NCBI GenBank assembly: GCA_029552065.1
Contig: JAKPEG010000021.1
Location: 1-64,000, forward strand
From: Actinomycetes bacterium
GTDB lineage: Bacteria > Actinomycetota > Actinomycetes > Actinomycetales > Dermatophilaceae
Reading direction: 5' to 3'
Length of the DNA stretch: 64,000 nt
The notes under the pieces were generated by a model that was not told the DNA's origin, made no database searches, and saw only the letters and a list, made by a program, of their open reading frames with translations. The position numbers and the translations under genes are program-made. Shown here piece after piece: positions 1 through 9,824 of the stretch (position 1 is its first letter; every line of letters starts with the position of its first letter).

Positions 1-2
1 CG

Positions 3-1394
3 TCACAGGGCCTTGACGATGTCTTCCACACGTTCCTTGGCGTCGCCGAAGAGCATCGCCGAGTTGTCCTTGAAGAACAGCGGGTTCTGGACGCCGGCGT
101 AACCGGTGTTCATCGAACGCTTGAAGACGACGACCTCGGCCGACTTCCACACCTCGAGCACCGGCATCCCGGCGATCGGCGACGTGGGGTCGTCCTGGGC
201 GGCCGGGTTGACCGTGTCGTTGGCACCGATGACGAGCACGACGTCGGTTTCGGGGAAGTCCTCGTTGATCTCGTCCATCTCCAGGACGATGTCATAAGGG
301 ACCTTGGCCTCGGCGAGCAGGACGTTCATGTGGCCCGGGAGCCGCCCGGCCACCGGGTGGATGCCGAACCGGACATTGACCCCGCGCTTGCGCAACTGGG
401 AGGTGAGTTCCGCGACGGCATACTGCGCTTGGGCGGTCGCCATGCCGTAACCCGGCGTGATGATCACCTCGTGCGCGTTCTTGAGCGAATCGGCCACCTC
501 GATCGCGTTGGTCTCGCGGTGCTCGCCATAGTCCTTGGCCTCGCCGACGACGGCGCCGTCGGAGCCGAATCCGCCCGCGATCACCGAGATGAACGAGCGG
601 TTCATCGCCCGGCACATGATGTAGGACAGATAGGCACCGGAGGAGCCGACGAGGGCGCCGGTGATGATGAGCAGGTCGTTGTTGAGCAGGAAGCCCGCTG
701 CGGCCGCTGCCCACCCTGAGTAGCTGTTGAGCATCGAGACGACGACCGGCATATCGCCGCCGCCGATCGAGGCCACGAGGTGCCAGCCGAGGAAGAGCGC
801 AAGCACGGTCATGATTCCCAGCAGCAGTTGCCGCAGGAAGACGTTCTCGTGCGGCACGAGGATGTAGACGACCATCATGACGACGAAGGCGACGATGATG
901 CCGAGGTTGAGCACATGGCGGCCCGGCAGCACGAGCGGCGCCGACTTCATCTTTGCGGACAGCTTGAGATAGGCGACGATCGAGCCGGTGAAGGTCACCG
1001 CGCCGATGAAGACGCCGACGAAGACCTCGCCGTCGTGGATTCCCGGGTAGGCCGCGCTCTCGTAGGAGGAGTTCCAGCCGACGATGACGGCGGCGAGCCC
1101 CACGAAGCTGTGCAGCATGGCGATGAGTTCGGGCATGCCGGTCATCTCGACCTTGCGGGCCAGGGTGATGCCCACGACTGCGCCGATGGCCATCGCCACC
1201 GCGATGATCCCGAGGGCGTCGAAGCCGGCGCTCTTGGTGGCCAGCCACAGCGTGGCGACCAGCGCGATGGCCATGCCGACGATGCCGTACTTGTTGCCCT
1301 GGACGGCGGTCTCGTGCTTGGAGAGCCCGGCGAGCGCGAGGATGAACAGCAGGCCGGCGATGATGTAGGCGCCCTGGATGAGGGTCTCGTTCAT
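3..1394 (-). CDS. pntB: NAD(P) transhydrogenase subunit beta (PntB)
   Basis: 463 aa, the normal PntB length. It forms the NADP(H)-binding half and much of the proton channel of the membrane transhydrogenase, which makes NADPH from NADH at the expense of the proton gradient. The N-terminal half is about nine hydrophobic helices; the C-terminal third is the soluble dIII domain, with conserved stretches [27 protein letters not shown] and [14 protein letters not shown]. The ATG overlaps the pntA stop as ATGA, so the two are translationally coupled. The stop lies at the window edge and the gene is complete. Family assignment is very secure. Confidence 0.97.
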   Translation of the reverse strand: MNETLIQGAYIIAGLLFILALAGLSKHETAVQGNKYGIVGMAIALVATLWLATKSAGFDALGIIAVAMAIGAVVGITLARKVEMTGMPELIAMLHSFVGLAAVIVGWNSSYESAAYPGIHDGEVFVGVFIGAVTFTGSIVAYLKLSAKMKSAPLVLPGRHVLNLGIIVAFVVMMVVYILVPHENVFLRQLLLGIMTVLALFLGWHLVASIGGGDMPVVVSMLNSYSGWAAAAAGFLLNNDLLIITGALVGSSGAYLSYIMCRAMNRSFISVIAGGFGSDGAVVGEAKDYGEHRETNAIEVADSLKNAHEVIITPGYGMATAQAQYAVAELTSQLRKRGVNVRFGIHPVAGRLPGHMNVLLAEAKVPYDIVLEMDEINEDFPETDVVLVIGANDTVNPAAQDDPTSPIAGMPVLEVWKSAEVVVFKRSMNTGYAGVQNPLFFKDNSAMLFGDAKERVEDIVKAL

Positions 1395-2935
1395 CGGGCG
1401 GTGTCCTCTCGCTTGAACATCTGCAGCATCCGGCCCGTCACGGTGAAGCCACCGAAGACGTTGATGCTCGCGACCAGCGCTCCCACGAAGGCGATGATCG
1501 TGATCGCCCACTTGCCGTCGTGGCCGATCTGCAGGAGGGCGCCGACGACGATGATCCCGCTGATCGCGTTGGTCACCGACATGAGCGGCGTGTGCAGGGC
1601 GTGGTGGACGTTGCCGATGACGTAGTAGCCGATGACCACCGAGAGCATGAACACCATGAAGTGCCCGAGGAACGGCGCCGGTGAGGCATTGGCCAACACC
1701 AGGAAGAGCAGCGCCCCCAGGCCCATGAACACGAGCCGTCGCCTCGGGTCCGGTGGCGGTTTGGGAGCCTTGGGCTCGAGCACCGTCGCGACGACCACGG
1801 GCGCGGCCGACACCTGGACCGGCGGCGGCGGCCAGGTCTTCTCGCCGTCCTTGGCCACGGTCATCCCGCGGACGATCACGTCGTCCCAGTCGAGGACGGC
1901 CTGGCCGTCCTTGCCCGGGGTGAGCAGCTTCATGAGGTTGACGATGTTGGTGCCGTAGAGCTGACTGGCCTGCGTGGGCAGCCGCCCGGCGAGGTCGGTG
2001 TAGCCGATGATCTTCACCCGGCCCGGGGTGATGACGATCTGGTCGGGCACCGAGCCCTCGACGTTGCCGCCGTTGGAGGCGGCCATGTCGACGATGACCG
2101 AGCCCGGCTTCATCGAGTCGACCATCTCCTTGGTGATGAGCCGCGGAGCCGGCTTGCCAGGGATGAGGGCCGTCGTCACGACGATGTCGACGTCCTTGCA
2201 CTGCTCGGCATACATGAGCGCGGCGGCCGCGGCGTAGTCGGCACCCATCTCCTTGGCGTAGCCGTCGGTGCTCACCTCGCCCTCGGCGACGTCGGGCTTG
2301 ACGAACTCGGCGCCCATCGATTGGACCTGCTCGGCCACCTCGGGTCGCACGTCGGTCGCCCGGACGATGGCACCGAGGGAGTTGGCCGTGCCGATGGCCG
2401 CGAGCCCGGCGACGCCGGCGCCGGAGATGAAGACCTTGGCCGGAGGCACCTTGCCCGCCGCGGTGACCTGACCGGTGAAGAAGGACCCGAATTCGTGGGC
2501 CGCCTCGAGCACGGCGCGGTAACCGGCGATGTTGGCCATCGAGGACAGCACGTCGAGCGCCTGGGCGCGGGAGATGCGCGGCACGGCGTCCATCGCCATC
2601 GCCGTGACACCCGCGGCAGCCAGCTTGTCGACGAGCGCCGGGTTGATGGCCGGCTGGGCGAGGCTCACGAGGATCGCTCCCCGGCGCATGGCGGCCAGTT
2701 CGGAGTCGTCCGGCGGGTTGATCTTCGTGACGATGTCGGCCGCCCAGACCGTGGCGCGGTCGCCGACGGAGGCGCCGGCGGCGGCATACGCCTCGTCGGC
2801 GAAGCTCGCGCCGTGACCGGCACCGGCCTCGACGACGACCGTGTAGCCGAGCTTGACGAGCTGCTCGACGGTCTTGGGGGTTGCGGCGACCCGGGCCTCG
2901 CCCGGTCGTGACTCTCGTGGGACACCGATGAGCAC
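1391..2935 (-). CDS. pntA: NAD(P) transhydrogenase subunit alpha (PntA, fused form)
   Basis: 514 aa. The first ~370 residues are the NAD-binding AlaDH/PNT-type domain (opening [20 protein letters not shown]; nucleotide loop around [18 protein letters not shown]). A proline-rich linker ([10 protein letters not shown]) then leads to three or four membrane helices. Many bacteria split this subunit into PntAA and PntAB; here it is one chain, as in E. coli. It works with PntB, with which it shares an ATGA overlap. The ATG start at 2935 opens directly into the conserved N-terminus. Confidence 0.97.
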   Translation of the reverse strand: MLIGVPRESRPGEARVAATPKTVEQLVKLGYTVVVEAGAGHGASFADEAYAAAGASVGDRATVWAADIVTKINPPDDSELAAMRRGAILVSLAQPAINPALVDKLAAAGVTAMAMDAVPRISRAQALDVLSSMANIAGYRAVLEAAHEFGSFFTGQVTAAGKVPPAKVFISGAGVAGLAAIGTANSLGAIVRATDVRPEVAEQVQSMGAEFVKPDVAEGEVSTDGYAKEMGADYAAAAALMYAEQCKDVDIVVTTALIPGKPAPRLITKEMVDSMKPGSVIVDMAASNGGNVEGSVPDQIVITPGRVKIIGYTDLAGRLPTQASQLYGTNIVNLMKLLTPGKDGQAVLDWDDVIVRGMTVAKDGEKTWPPPPVQVSAAPVVVATVLEPKAPKPPPDPRRRLVFMGLGALLFLVLANASPAPFLGHFMVFMLSVVIGYYVIGNVHHALHTPLMSVTNAISGIIVVGALLQIGHDGKWAITIIAFVGALVASINVFGGFTVTGRMLQMFKREDTAR

Positions 2936-3329
2936 GTGTTCTCCCGTCGTCGGTGGCGTCCCCGCGGCACACAGGCACGCGGTATAGCCGGCGTCGATCC
3001 CGGTTACGTGGCCAACCTAGGGGAGTCCGACGCTGCCTCACCGGGACCTAGGTCAGTCGTGGCCACCCTCACACGTGGGGATGCCGTGCGAGCATCCGCG
3101 AGTATGCCGTGTGCTCGCCGCCGGTGTCGCGGCCGTCCACGGCCGGTCGGTGGCCGGCTGGTGGCCGGCCCGGATCGAACCGACCGGCGTTCGGACCGAG
3201 AATCATCGGCCCCGGACATGACGGAAGCCCGCGAGACAGGGGGACATCGCGGGCTTCCGGTCCATGGGCATCGGTAGAAGGTTGAGACTTCATCCTCCGC
3301 AGGGCGCGAGCATAGCCGACCCTGGCCGT
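2936..3329. other. 394-bp intergenic region between pntA and the pirin gene
   Basis: No supportable gene. It should hold the leftward pntAB promoter. Two CCTAGG hexamers lie near 3016 and 3050; read on the minus strand the first forms TAGGTT, a possible -10 box. A GTATGCCG octamer sits near 3103 and three GGCCGG-rich copies lie around 3140-3170. The strong hairpin at 3223-3258 is listed separately. A T-arm-like string near 3170 does not extend into a tRNA. Confidence 0.5.
3223..3258 (-). terminator. 12-bp stem hairpin downstream of the pirin gene
   Basis: GGAAGCCCGCGA pairs perfectly with TCGCGGGCTTCC across a 12-nt loop. It lies about 70 nt past the pirin stop codon in the direction of transcription. 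There is no U-tract, which is common in high-GC actinobacteria. It also separates the pirin transcript from the pntA promoter. Confidence 0.7.
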
Positions 3330-4268
3330 CTAGTCCAGTCGGCCCAGCCGCCCCGCCTGGTAGTCCTCGAAGGCCGTGACGAGCTCCGCGCGGGTGTTCA
3401 TCACGAACGGTCCCGCCCAGGCGATCGGCTCACGGATCGGCTGGCCGCCGAGCAACACGACCTCGAGCTCGGAGTCGGCACGCACGCGCACGGCGGACCC
3501 GGCTCCGAAGACGGCGAGCTGCCCGGCCCCGATCGCCGCCTCGGCGCCCTCCGGCCCGACCCGGCCGTTGCCGGACATCACGTAGCACAGGGCGTTGAAG
3601 TCCGGTCGCCACGGCAGCTCGAGCTGGGCGCCCCTCGCGAGCGTCGCGTGGACCATCGTCATCGGGGTGTGGGTCTGCCCGGGGCCTAGATGTCCCTCCA
3701 CCTCGCCGGCGATCACCCGCACGAGTGCGCCGCCGTCGGGCGAACTCGCGAGTGCGACCCGGTCGGGCGCGAGGTCCTGGTAGCGGGGGGCAACCCCCTT
3801 GTCCGCCTTGGGCAGGTTCACCCACAGCTGCAGACCGTGGAACAGGCCGCCACTCGCCACAAGCTCGGGCGGCGGGGCCTCGATGTGCAGGATGCCCGAC
3901 CCCGCGGTCATCCACTGGGTGGCTCCGCCGGTGATCGTCCCGCCGCCGCCGTGGGAGTCCTCGTGGACGAAGGTGCCGTCGAGCAGGTAGGTCGCGGTCT
4001 CGAAACCGCGGTGTGGGTGCCACGGGGTCCCCTTGGCCTCACCCGGCGGGTAGTCCACCTCGCCCATCTCGTCCATCATGACGAACGGGTCGAGCAGGCG
4101 AAGATCGACGCCGGCGAAGGCGCGCTTGACCGGAAAGCCCTCGCCCTCGAGGCCGTGCGGAGCCGTGGTGACGCTCACGACGGGGCGCTGCGGCTGGTCC
4201 GGCCCGGGCACGGCGATGCGGGGCAGGACGGTGAGGTCCGCGACGGTGACGGCTGGCACGACGACCAC
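3330..4268 (-). CDS. Pirin family protein
   Basis: 312 aa bicupin. The N-terminal cupin carries the pirin metal site: HPHRGFET, then a His in TFVHEDSHGG, and GILHIEAP. Bacterial pirins have been reported to dioxygenate quercetin or to modulate central metabolism, so the exact role here is open. The gene is monocistronic, divergent from the small cupin gene at 4358, and followed by the 3223-3258 hairpin. The start opens MVVVPAV; a later in-frame start is possible because the first ~25 residues are not clearly conserved. Confidence 0.9.
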   Translation of the reverse strand: MVVVPAVTVADLTVLPRIAVPGPDQPQRPVVSVTTAPHGLEGEGFPVKRAFAGVDLRLLDPFVMMDEMGEVDYPPGEAKGTPWHPHRGFETATYLLDGTFVHEDSHGGGGTITGGATQWMTAGSGILHIEAPPPELVASGGLFHGLQLWVNLPKADKGVAPRYQDLAPDRVALASSPDGGALVRVIAGEVEGHLGPGQTHTPMTMVHATLARGAQLELPWRPDFNALCYVMSGNGRVGPEGAEAAIGAGQLAVFGAGSAVRVRADSELEVVLLGGQPIREPIAWAGPFVMNTRAELVTAFEDYQAGRLGRLD

Positions 4269-4277
4269 TCCTCAGAT

Positions 4278-4293
4278 AGTTTCAGATTCAACT
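4278..4293. promoter_or_regulatory. Interrupted palindrome in the pirin upstream region
   Basis: AGTT-8 nt-AACT lies just ahead of the pirin start in an unusually AT-rich patch (4270-4305). It may be part of the pirin promoter or an operator. Only its position and symmetry support this. Confidence 0.3.
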
Positions 4294-4345
4294 GTATGCC
4301 CGTACAACGCGTGACGGCTAGCCCCCATTCCCGGGGATCACGGCA

Positions 4346-4351
4346 TACGGT
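4346..4351 (+). promoter_or_regulatory. Putative -10 box (TACGGT) of a leaderless cupin transcript
   Basis: A TAnnnT hexamer ends 6 nt before the GTG start at 4358. That spacing would place transcription initiation on the start codon, the usual arrangement of leaderless actinobacterial mRNAs. No Shine-Dalgarno sequence precedes the GTG. Confidence 0.4.
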
Positions 4352-4357
4352 GGTGGG

Positions 4358-4729
4358 GTGACCACGGACGAGGCTGCCGTCGACCTGCAGGGGACCGGCG
4401 AGCGGCTGCTCGCCCAGGCACGGGACAGCAGTGCCCGAAAGGCGGCCCAGGCCGTCTTCGTCGGCCCGGGGCTGCGGGCCGTGCTCGTCGCGCTCGCGGC
4501 GGACGGCGCGCTTGCCGAACACAACGCCCCGGCCGCGGCGACCCTCCAGTGCCTGCGTGGGCGGGCCCGGCTATGGGCCGCCTCCAGCAGCTGGGAACTC
4601 GCTCCAGGCGACCTCGCCGCCGTCCCGCCCGAGCGCCACGGGGTCGACGCCCTCGAGGAGTGCGTCCTGCTGCTCACGGTCGCGGCCGGCCGCGCACCCG
4701 AGCCGGTCGAACTGGCCGTCCCACGCTGA
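4358..4729 (+). CDS. Small cupin-domain protein
   Basis: 123 aa with a single cupin-like barrel. HNAPAAATLQCLRGRARL is the first cupin strand region and WELAPGDLAAVPPERHGVDALEECVLLLTV the second; HN and the ERH provide possible metal ligands. No catalytic function can be assigned. It starts with GTG and is probably leaderless. It is transcribed away from the pirin gene, also a cupin-fold protein, so the two could share control. It converges on argS with 13 bp between the stops. Confidence 0.75.
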   Translation: MTTDEAAVDLQGTGERLLAQARDSSARKAAQAVFVGPGLRAVLVALAADGALAEHNAPAAATLQCLRGRARLWAASSSWELAPGDLAAVPPERHGVDALEECVLLLTVAAGRAPEPVELAVPR

Positions 4730-4742
4730 GTAGACCGGCGGC

Positions 4743-6476
4743 CTACATCTGCTCGGGGGTGGCGATGCCGAGCAGGCCCAGGCCGGTCGAGAGCACGTGG
4801 AAGGTGAGTGCCGCCAGCCCCAGCCGGGACTCTCGCAGCTGCGCGGTGGGGGCCTTGAGCACCGGACAGTGCTCGTAGAAGGCCGAGAAGGTCTGGGCGA
4901 GCTCGAAGAGATAGGCGCACAGCCGGTGTGGGGCGAGCTCGGCGCCGACCGTGCGCACGACCGGCCCGAACTCGAGCAGGGCGAGGGCGAGCGCCCGTTC
5001 GGTCGGCTCCCCGATCTCGATCGGTCCCGGGACTGTCGCGATGTCCCGCCCCGCGGAGCGGAAGATCGAGCGGATCCGCGCGGCGGCATACTGCAGGTAG
5101 GGGCCGGTGTTGCCGGTGAGCGAGACCATCCGCGCGAGGTCGAAGACGTATTCGCTGTCGTGCGCGACGGACAGGTCGGCGTACTTGATCGCCCCCACCC
5201 CGATCTGCCGCGCGAGGGTATGCCGCGTGGCCGGGTCGAGGTCCGGGCGCGCCTCGTCGAGCACGGCGAGGGCCGCCTCGATCGCGTCCTCGACGAGCAC
5301 CATGAGGCGCAGGGAGTCACCGGCCCTGGTCCGCAGGATCTTCTTGTCGGGTCCGAGCACGTTGCCGATCTGCACATGCGTGAGCGTGGTCGTCTCGGGC
5401 AGCCAACCGGCCAGGCGGGCTGCCGACCACGTCATCCGGAAGTGCAGCGCCTGGGTCGCACCCACGACATAGATCACCCGATCCGCGTGCAGCCGCCGGA
5501 CGACGTCGCGGACCATCGCCAGATCCGTTGTCGCATAACCGTATCCACCATCGGACTTGCGCACGATGAGTGGCAGCGGAGCCCCGTCGCGCCCCACGAA
5601 CTCGTCCTGGAAGACACACAGTGCCCCGTCGGACACCACGGCGATGCCCGCCTGCTCGAGCTCGGCACACACCCGAGGGAGGTCCTCGTTGTAGCTCGAC
5701 TCCCCCGCCAGGTCGGCGTCGGTGAGGGTGACCTCGAGCAGCGCGTAGATCCGGTTGAAGTAGTGCTTGGACAGCTCGACGAGCGCACGCCAGAGCCGCA
5801 GGGTCTCCGGATCGCCGCCCTGCAGCAGCACGACCCGCTCGCGGGAGCGGGTGGCGAAGGTCTCGTCGTCGTCGAACTGCGCGCGGGCCGCCTGGTAGAA
5901 GGCGTTGGGATCGCTCTCGAGGACCAGCGCCTGCGCGGATCCCTCCCCCACGTCGAGCAGCTGCTCGATGAGCATCCCGAACGGGGTGCCCCAGTCGCCG
6001 ATGTGGTTCTGCCGGATGACCTCGTGCCCGAGGAACTCCAGGGTGCGGGCCAGCGCGTCGCCGACGACGGTCGTGCGCAGATGCCCGACGTGCATCTCCT
6101 TGGCGACGTTCGGCGAGGAATAGTCGATGACGATGCGCTGGACCTCGACCGGGGGGACGCCCAGTCGGGGGTCGGCCGCCACCTCGCAGACCGCCCGGTC
6201 GATCCATCGGTCGGAGAGGGTGAGGTTGACGAAGCCCGGCCCGCTCACCTCGATCCGGTCGCAGATCCCCTCGAGGTCGAGCGCGGCCACGAGGCGCGAC
6301 GCGACCTCGCGCGGCGGCATACCCACGCGCTTGGCGAGAGCGAGCGGGGCGTTGCACTGGAGGTCGGCGAACTGGCTCGGCCGCAGCACGGGGTCGGCGC
6401 CGCGGTAGTCGTCCCCGAAGGCGGCCGCGATGGCGGCCGACACCCGAGGTCCGATGGTGTCGTGCGGGGAGGGCAT
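4743..6476 (-). CDS. argS: Arginyl-tRNA synthetase
   Basis: 577 aa. It charges tRNA-Arg with arginine. Visible are the N-terminal Add-1 domain, the class I HIGH signature as KEMHVGHLRTT inside YSSPNVAKEMHVGHLR, the catalytic-core stretch NHIGDWGTPFGMLIEQLL, and the C-terminal anticodon-binding helical domain ending in LLGIATPEQM. The KMSKS motif is not canonical, as in many ArgRS; GPDKKILRTRAGD occupies that loop. The ATG at 6476 matches the family start. Longer upstream reading frames run antisense through other genes. Confidence 0.97.
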   Translation of the reverse strand: MPSPHDTIGPRVSAAIAAAFGDDYRGADPVLRPSQFADLQCNAPLALAKRVGMPPREVASRLVAALDLEGICDRIEVSGPGFVNLTLSDRWIDRAVCEVAADPRLGVPPVEVQRIVIDYSSPNVAKEMHVGHLRTTVVGDALARTLEFLGHEVIRQNHIGDWGTPFGMLIEQLLDVGEGSAQALVLESDPNAFYQAARAQFDDDETFATRSRERVVLLQGGDPETLRLWRALVELSKHYFNRIYALLEVTLTDADLAGESSYNEDLPRVCAELEQAGIAVVSDGALCVFQDEFVGRDGAPLPLIVRKSDGGYGYATTDLAMVRDVVRRLHADRVIYVVGATQALHFRMTWSAARLAGWLPETTTLTHVQIGNVLGPDKKILRTRAGDSLRLMVLVEDAIEAALAVLDEARPDLDPATRHTLARQIGVGAIKYADLSVAHDSEYVFDLARMVSLTGNTGPYLQYAAARIRSIFRSAGRDIATVPGPIEIGEPTERALALALLEFGPVVRTVGAELAPHRLCAYLFELAQTFSAFYEHCPVLKAPTAQLRESRLGLAALTFHVLSTGLGLLGIATPEQM

Positions 6477-6519
6477 GGGGCTGAGGATATCGGCGGGCCG
6501 CCCCAGCCCCCGCGGGCGT

Positions 6520-7065
6520 TCACCGGGGCAGCGCGAGTGCGAGAACCTCGGCACCGGGCAGCGCAGCGAGCTCGCGTGCCTCGACGAGCAGCTTGGCCCC
6601 TCGGACCCCCGCACCGACGACGACGACGCCGGCGTCCAGGACCGCGTGGTCGACGAGGATCCGCCAGTCCGCCGGGAGTCCGATCGGGGTGATCCCTCCC
6701 TGGCGCATCCCCGTGTATTCCTCGGCGGCCGGTTGTCCCATGAAGGAGAGCTTGCGCACGTCGAGCTGCCGCCGGATGACGCCGTTGACGTCGGCCCGGT
6801 CGACGGCCAGGACGAGCACCGCGGCCCGCACGACCCGTTCGCCCCGCCGCCCCTCGAGGACCACGCAGTTCGCCGACGCCTCCGGCGCCACCCGGTATGC
6901 CGCGCAGAAGGCGGCCGTGTCGGCGAACTCCGCGTCGATGACGGCCACCTCGGCCGAGGGCACGAGCCCGGCAGCGGCGGCGACCGGGGCGGCCACGAGC
7001 GGGAGAGCGCTGCCGAGGGGCACCCAGTCGAGCGTGCCGCGGGCGACGGAATCCTCGAACGGCAT
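6520..7065 (-). CDS. YbaK/EbsC family aminoacyl-tRNA deacylase-like protein
   Basis: 181 aa. The YbaK/ProX fold clears mischarged tRNAs in trans. The family stretch is visible from VVLEGRRGERVVRAAVLVLAVDRADVN through RKLSFMGQPAAEEYTGMRQGGITPIGLP, which contains the usual TGM-GGITP block. The start is taken at MPFEDSVARG because the preceding reading frame is low-complexity. It lies 43 bp upstream of argS on the same strand and may be cotranscribed with it, consistent with a translation-quality role. Substrate tRNA unknown. Confidence 0.88.
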   Translation of the reverse strand: MPFEDSVARGTLDWVPLGSALPLVAAPVAAAAGLVPSAEVAVIDAEFADTAAFCAAYRVAPEASANCVVLEGRRGERVVRAAVLVLAVDRADVNGVIRRQLDVRKLSFMGQPAAEEYTGMRQGGITPIGLPADWRILVDHAVLDAGVVVVGAGVRGAKLLVEARELAALPGAEVLALALPR

Positions 7066-7164
7066 GACGGCCAGCGTAGCCGGGGTCGAGCGACGGCCCT
7101 CCCCGAGAACGCCGGCCCCGAACCTCGCGGATGTCGCACGCGCGGGCGGCCCACCCGCCACACT

Positions 7165-8016
7165 ATGACGGTGGATTCACCCGCACTTCCCACCACCCCG
7201 GCCTTCCCGATCGGCGCCGCGCCCGGGTGGCGGCCGGATCCGGCCAGGCCGGGCCTGGAACGTCTCTGGGACGGCTCGCACTGGACCGACCACGTGCGCC
7301 CGATCGATCGCTCGCAGCCGGAGCGGGCGGCCCTGCGGGCGACGCCGGGACGCGCGCTGGCCGTCGTCGTCCAGGTGCTGCTCGGCGCCGGCGCACTCCT
7401 GAACGGCGCCCTGCTCATCTTCTCCCTCTACGCGGGCAACGCCCTCGCCGTCTGGCGGATCCGCCCCGAGGGGAGTTCCGCGACCGATCGCGCCTTCCTC
7501 GCCCGCCTCGGTCTCACCCTCGACGCGTGCGCCGTCACGCTCTGGGTCGTCACGGGCGTGCTGTTCCTCCTCTGGCTCGTGCGTCGCTACCGGGACCCGC
7601 GGGTGAATCCGACCCTCCTGCGCCGCACGCCCACCATGGCGGTGCTCTCCTGGTTCGTCCCCCTGCTCAACCTCTGGTGGCCGGCCCAGTGCCTCAAGGA
7701 CCTCTGGCATGCGAGCCGGCCCGAGGCGCGCTCGATCCTCGGCCCCGTCCGCCAGCCCATGCCGGCGGTCATGTGGCCGTGGTGGCTCGGCTGGCTGGCC
7801 AGATCGGTGATCGTCGTCGAGCCCTTCTACTTCGCCCTCGGGGTCCTGCCGCCCGCGACGGCGGACTTCGGCCTCGCCTGGGAGCCGTTCGGTTTCGGTG
7901 CCGCGATCCTCAGCGCGGTGTGCCTCGTCGTCGTGATGAACCAGATCGAGGACGCCCTCGTCGCCCCGGACCTCTCCGCGCAGACCCGGCGTGGCGAGTC
8001 CGCTCAGCCGGCGTAG
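7165..8016 (+). CDS. DUF2510/DUF4328 membrane protein
   Basis: 283 aa. Near the N-terminus, APGWRPDPARPGLERLWDGSHWTDHVRP is a DUF2510 motif, a short Trp-rich module at the N-termini of many actinobacterial membrane proteins. It is followed by about six membrane segments typical of DUF4328 (for example LAVVVQVLLGAGALLNGALL and TPTMAVLSWFVPLLNLWWP). Function unknown. The ATG at 7165 gives the shortest frame that keeps DUF2510. Its 3' end overlaps the convergent ligase-like gene by 13 bp. Confidence 0.85.
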   Translation: MTVDSPALPTTPAFPIGAAPGWRPDPARPGLERLWDGSHWTDHVRPIDRSQPERAALRATPGRALAVVVQVLLGAGALLNGALLIFSLYAGNALAVWRIRPEGSSATDRAFLARLGLTLDACAVTLWVVTGVLFLLWLVRRYRDPRVNPTLLRRTPTMAVLSWFVPLLNLWWPAQCLKDLWHASRPEARSILGPVRQPMPAVMWPWWLGWLARSVIVVEPFYFALGVLPPATADFGLAWEPFGFGAAILSAVCLVVVMNQIEDALVAPDLSAQTRRGESAQPA

Positions 8017-9824
8017 GCCGCAGCCGCGAGCACCTGCGCCCAGGCCACCCGGCGCGGTTCGGCCGCATCGACGACGGGTATGCCGCCCAGCGCCCGCCGC
8101 CGCTCGTCGCCGCGGAGTTCGTCACCGAACCGGTCCACGAGCAGCCACAGCCGGGGCCGGGCCAGTCCGCCGAGGGTCTCGCGCACGCATCGGCCGAGGT
8201 CCGGGGCGACCACGGCCGGGTCCATGGCCGCAGCCCGCGGATCGAGCACGACTGCCGCCGCGAGCACGCGGGCGCCCATCTGGTCCCGTCGTTCGAAAAC
8301 GTCGGCCGCGACGACGAAGGGGTGTTCGAGGAGGATCGCCCGGACCTCGCAGAGCGAGACGAGCTGACCGGACACCGAGACCACCTCGTCGGTGCGCCCG
8401 AGGAACTCCAACCTCCCGCCCTCGTCCAACCGGGCCAGGTCCCCCGTCGCGTAGACGTCCTCCCCGAGCGCCCAGTGCGACTGCGCCGAGGCGGGCGGCC
8501 CCGACCAGCCCACGAGCGCTCCGGCCCACGGACGCCGCAGGACGAGTTGCCCCTGCACCCCTGCGGGAACGGGTCGGCCTTCGGCATCGACGATGAGTTC
8601 GCCGAGTTCGGGCATGGCGTCCGCCCGGACCGGCGCGTCGAGGCGGACGATGCCCCCGAGTTCGACCTGTCCCCAGCCGTCGGCAACCGACACGGGACGA
8701 CCGTCGATCCCCTGCCCGGCCCACTCCCGCACCTCCGGGTCCATCGGTTCGCCGAAGGCCACGACCCGCCGGACCGGGGTGGCCAGGTCGCTGCGGTCGA
8801 CCTCGAACGACCAGGCACGCAGCATCCGCAGGACGGAGGGTGTGGTGAGCAGGGTCGTCACGTCGTAGCGCCGCATGATCTCCCAGGCCCGGGCGTGGGT
8901 CGGCTCGTCGAGGGTGCCCTCGTACATCACCGCGCTCTCGCCGGCGAGCAACGGACCGTAGATCCCGTGGACCTGCGTGCCCAGCCAGGACACGTCGCCG
9001 GCGCACCAGAGGACCGCGCCGTCGGCGAGCCCCGCCCGGTGCGCGACGAGAGCGCCGACGAGGGTCGGGCCGGTGCCCAGGGTCACGGTGACCGGGCGAC
9101 CGTGGCGGTGGGCGAGGCTCACGAGTTGGAAGGGGTGCCGGGCGGGAAGGTCGACGGGAGGCACCGCGCCGGTGTCCTCGCGCGAGCGACCGGGCCGCGC
9201 TCCGACGAGCAGGTCGTGATACCACCGGTCGCCCTCGAACCAGGCCACGTCGATCCCGGTGCGACGCACGACGACGGTGTGCTCGATTCCGCCGACGCCG
9301 GAGAGGGCCTCGTCCGCCCTCGCCTTGAGCGGGAGCACCGTCCCGTGCCGCCAGGCCCCGTCCTGGGTGAACAGCACCCGGGGGGCCAGCGTGGTGAGTC
9401 GGTCGGCGAGCGCCTCTGGCGGCAGCGGGGTCGGGATGACCGCATGGGTGGCCCCGATCCGGGCACAGGCGAAGATCGCGACGACCGTCTCGGGCAACCA
9501 GCCGAGGTGAAGGGCGACGACGTCGCCCGACTCGACCCCGAGGCCGCGCAGCGCCCTGGCCAGCGCGCCGACCTCCTCGTCGAGGGCGGCATAGGTGAGG
9601 GCACGGCGGTCACCCGGTTCGCCCTCCCACCAGACGGCGACCGCGTCGGGGGTGCCTCGGGCGTGGACACCGACACAGGCGGTGGCCGCGTTGATCCGCC
9701 CGGAGTCGAACCAGGTGCCGTGTCGGGGACCAGGCGTCCAGAGCGGGTCGGGGGGTTGGGTCCAGGGCAGGGCGGCGATGGCCTGCGCCCATCGGTCCGG
9801 ATCGGGGCCGATGGCCTCAGCCAT
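8004..9824 (-). CDS. Degenerate acetyl-CoA-synthetase-like AMP-binding protein
   Basis: 606 aa. The overall layout is that of acetyl/propionyl-CoA synthetases: an ACAS_N-like start (GTWFDSGRINAATACV), VADGWGQVELGG where active enzymes have D-WWQTE, and YATGDLARLDEGGRLEFLGRTDE near the hinge. Two essential features are missing. The phosphate loop (normally TSGTTGxPKG) reads LVSLAHRHGRPVTVTLGTG, and the C-terminal catalytic lysine region (PKTRSGK) reads LGGIPVVDAAEPRR. It may therefore be a non-adenylating paralogue or regulatory pseudoenzyme. Its start overlaps the upstream IclR gene by 8 bp, so the two are coupled. Family secure, activity doubtful. Confidence 0.85.
   Translation of the reverse strand: MAEAIGPDPDRWAQAIAALPWTQPPDPLWTPGPRHGTWFDSGRINAATACVGVHARGTPDAVAVWWEGEPGDRRALTYAALDEEVGALARALRGLGVESGDVVALHLGWLPETVVAIFACARIGATHAVIPTPLPPEALADRLTTLAPRVLFTQDGAWRHGTVLPLKARADEALSGVGGIEHTVVVRRTGIDVAWFEGDRWYHDLLVGARPGRSREDTGAVPPVDLPARHPFQLVSLAHRHGRPVTVTLGTGPTLVGALVAHRAGLADGAVLWCAGDVSWLGTQVHGIYGPLLAGESAVMYEGTLDEPTHARAWEIMRRYDVTTLLTTPSVLRMLRAWSFEVDRSDLATPVRRVVAFGEPMDPEVREWAGQGIDGRPVSVADGWGQVELGGIVRLDAPVRADAMPELGELIVDAEGRPVPAGVQGQLVLRRPWAGALVGWSGPPASAQSHWALGEDVYATGDLARLDEGGRLEFLGRTDEVVSVSGQLVSLCEVRAILLEHPFVVAADVFERRDQMGARVLAAAVVLDPRAAAMDPAVVAPDLGRCVRETLGGLARPRLWLLVDRFGDELRGDERRRALGGIPVVDAAEPRRVAWAQVLAAAAYAG

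Noticed and set aside
3-3041. 1012-codon open frame running through pntB and antisense/out of frame through pntA
   Set aside because: Only its second half is PntB; the first half is Arg/Gly-rich out-of-frame translation of pntA. High-GC DNA produces many such frames.
3150-3200. Possible tRNA (GATCGAACC string resembling a T-arm)
   Set aside because: The flanks do not form a 5-bp T stem, and no acceptor, D or anticodon arms can be drawn on either strand.
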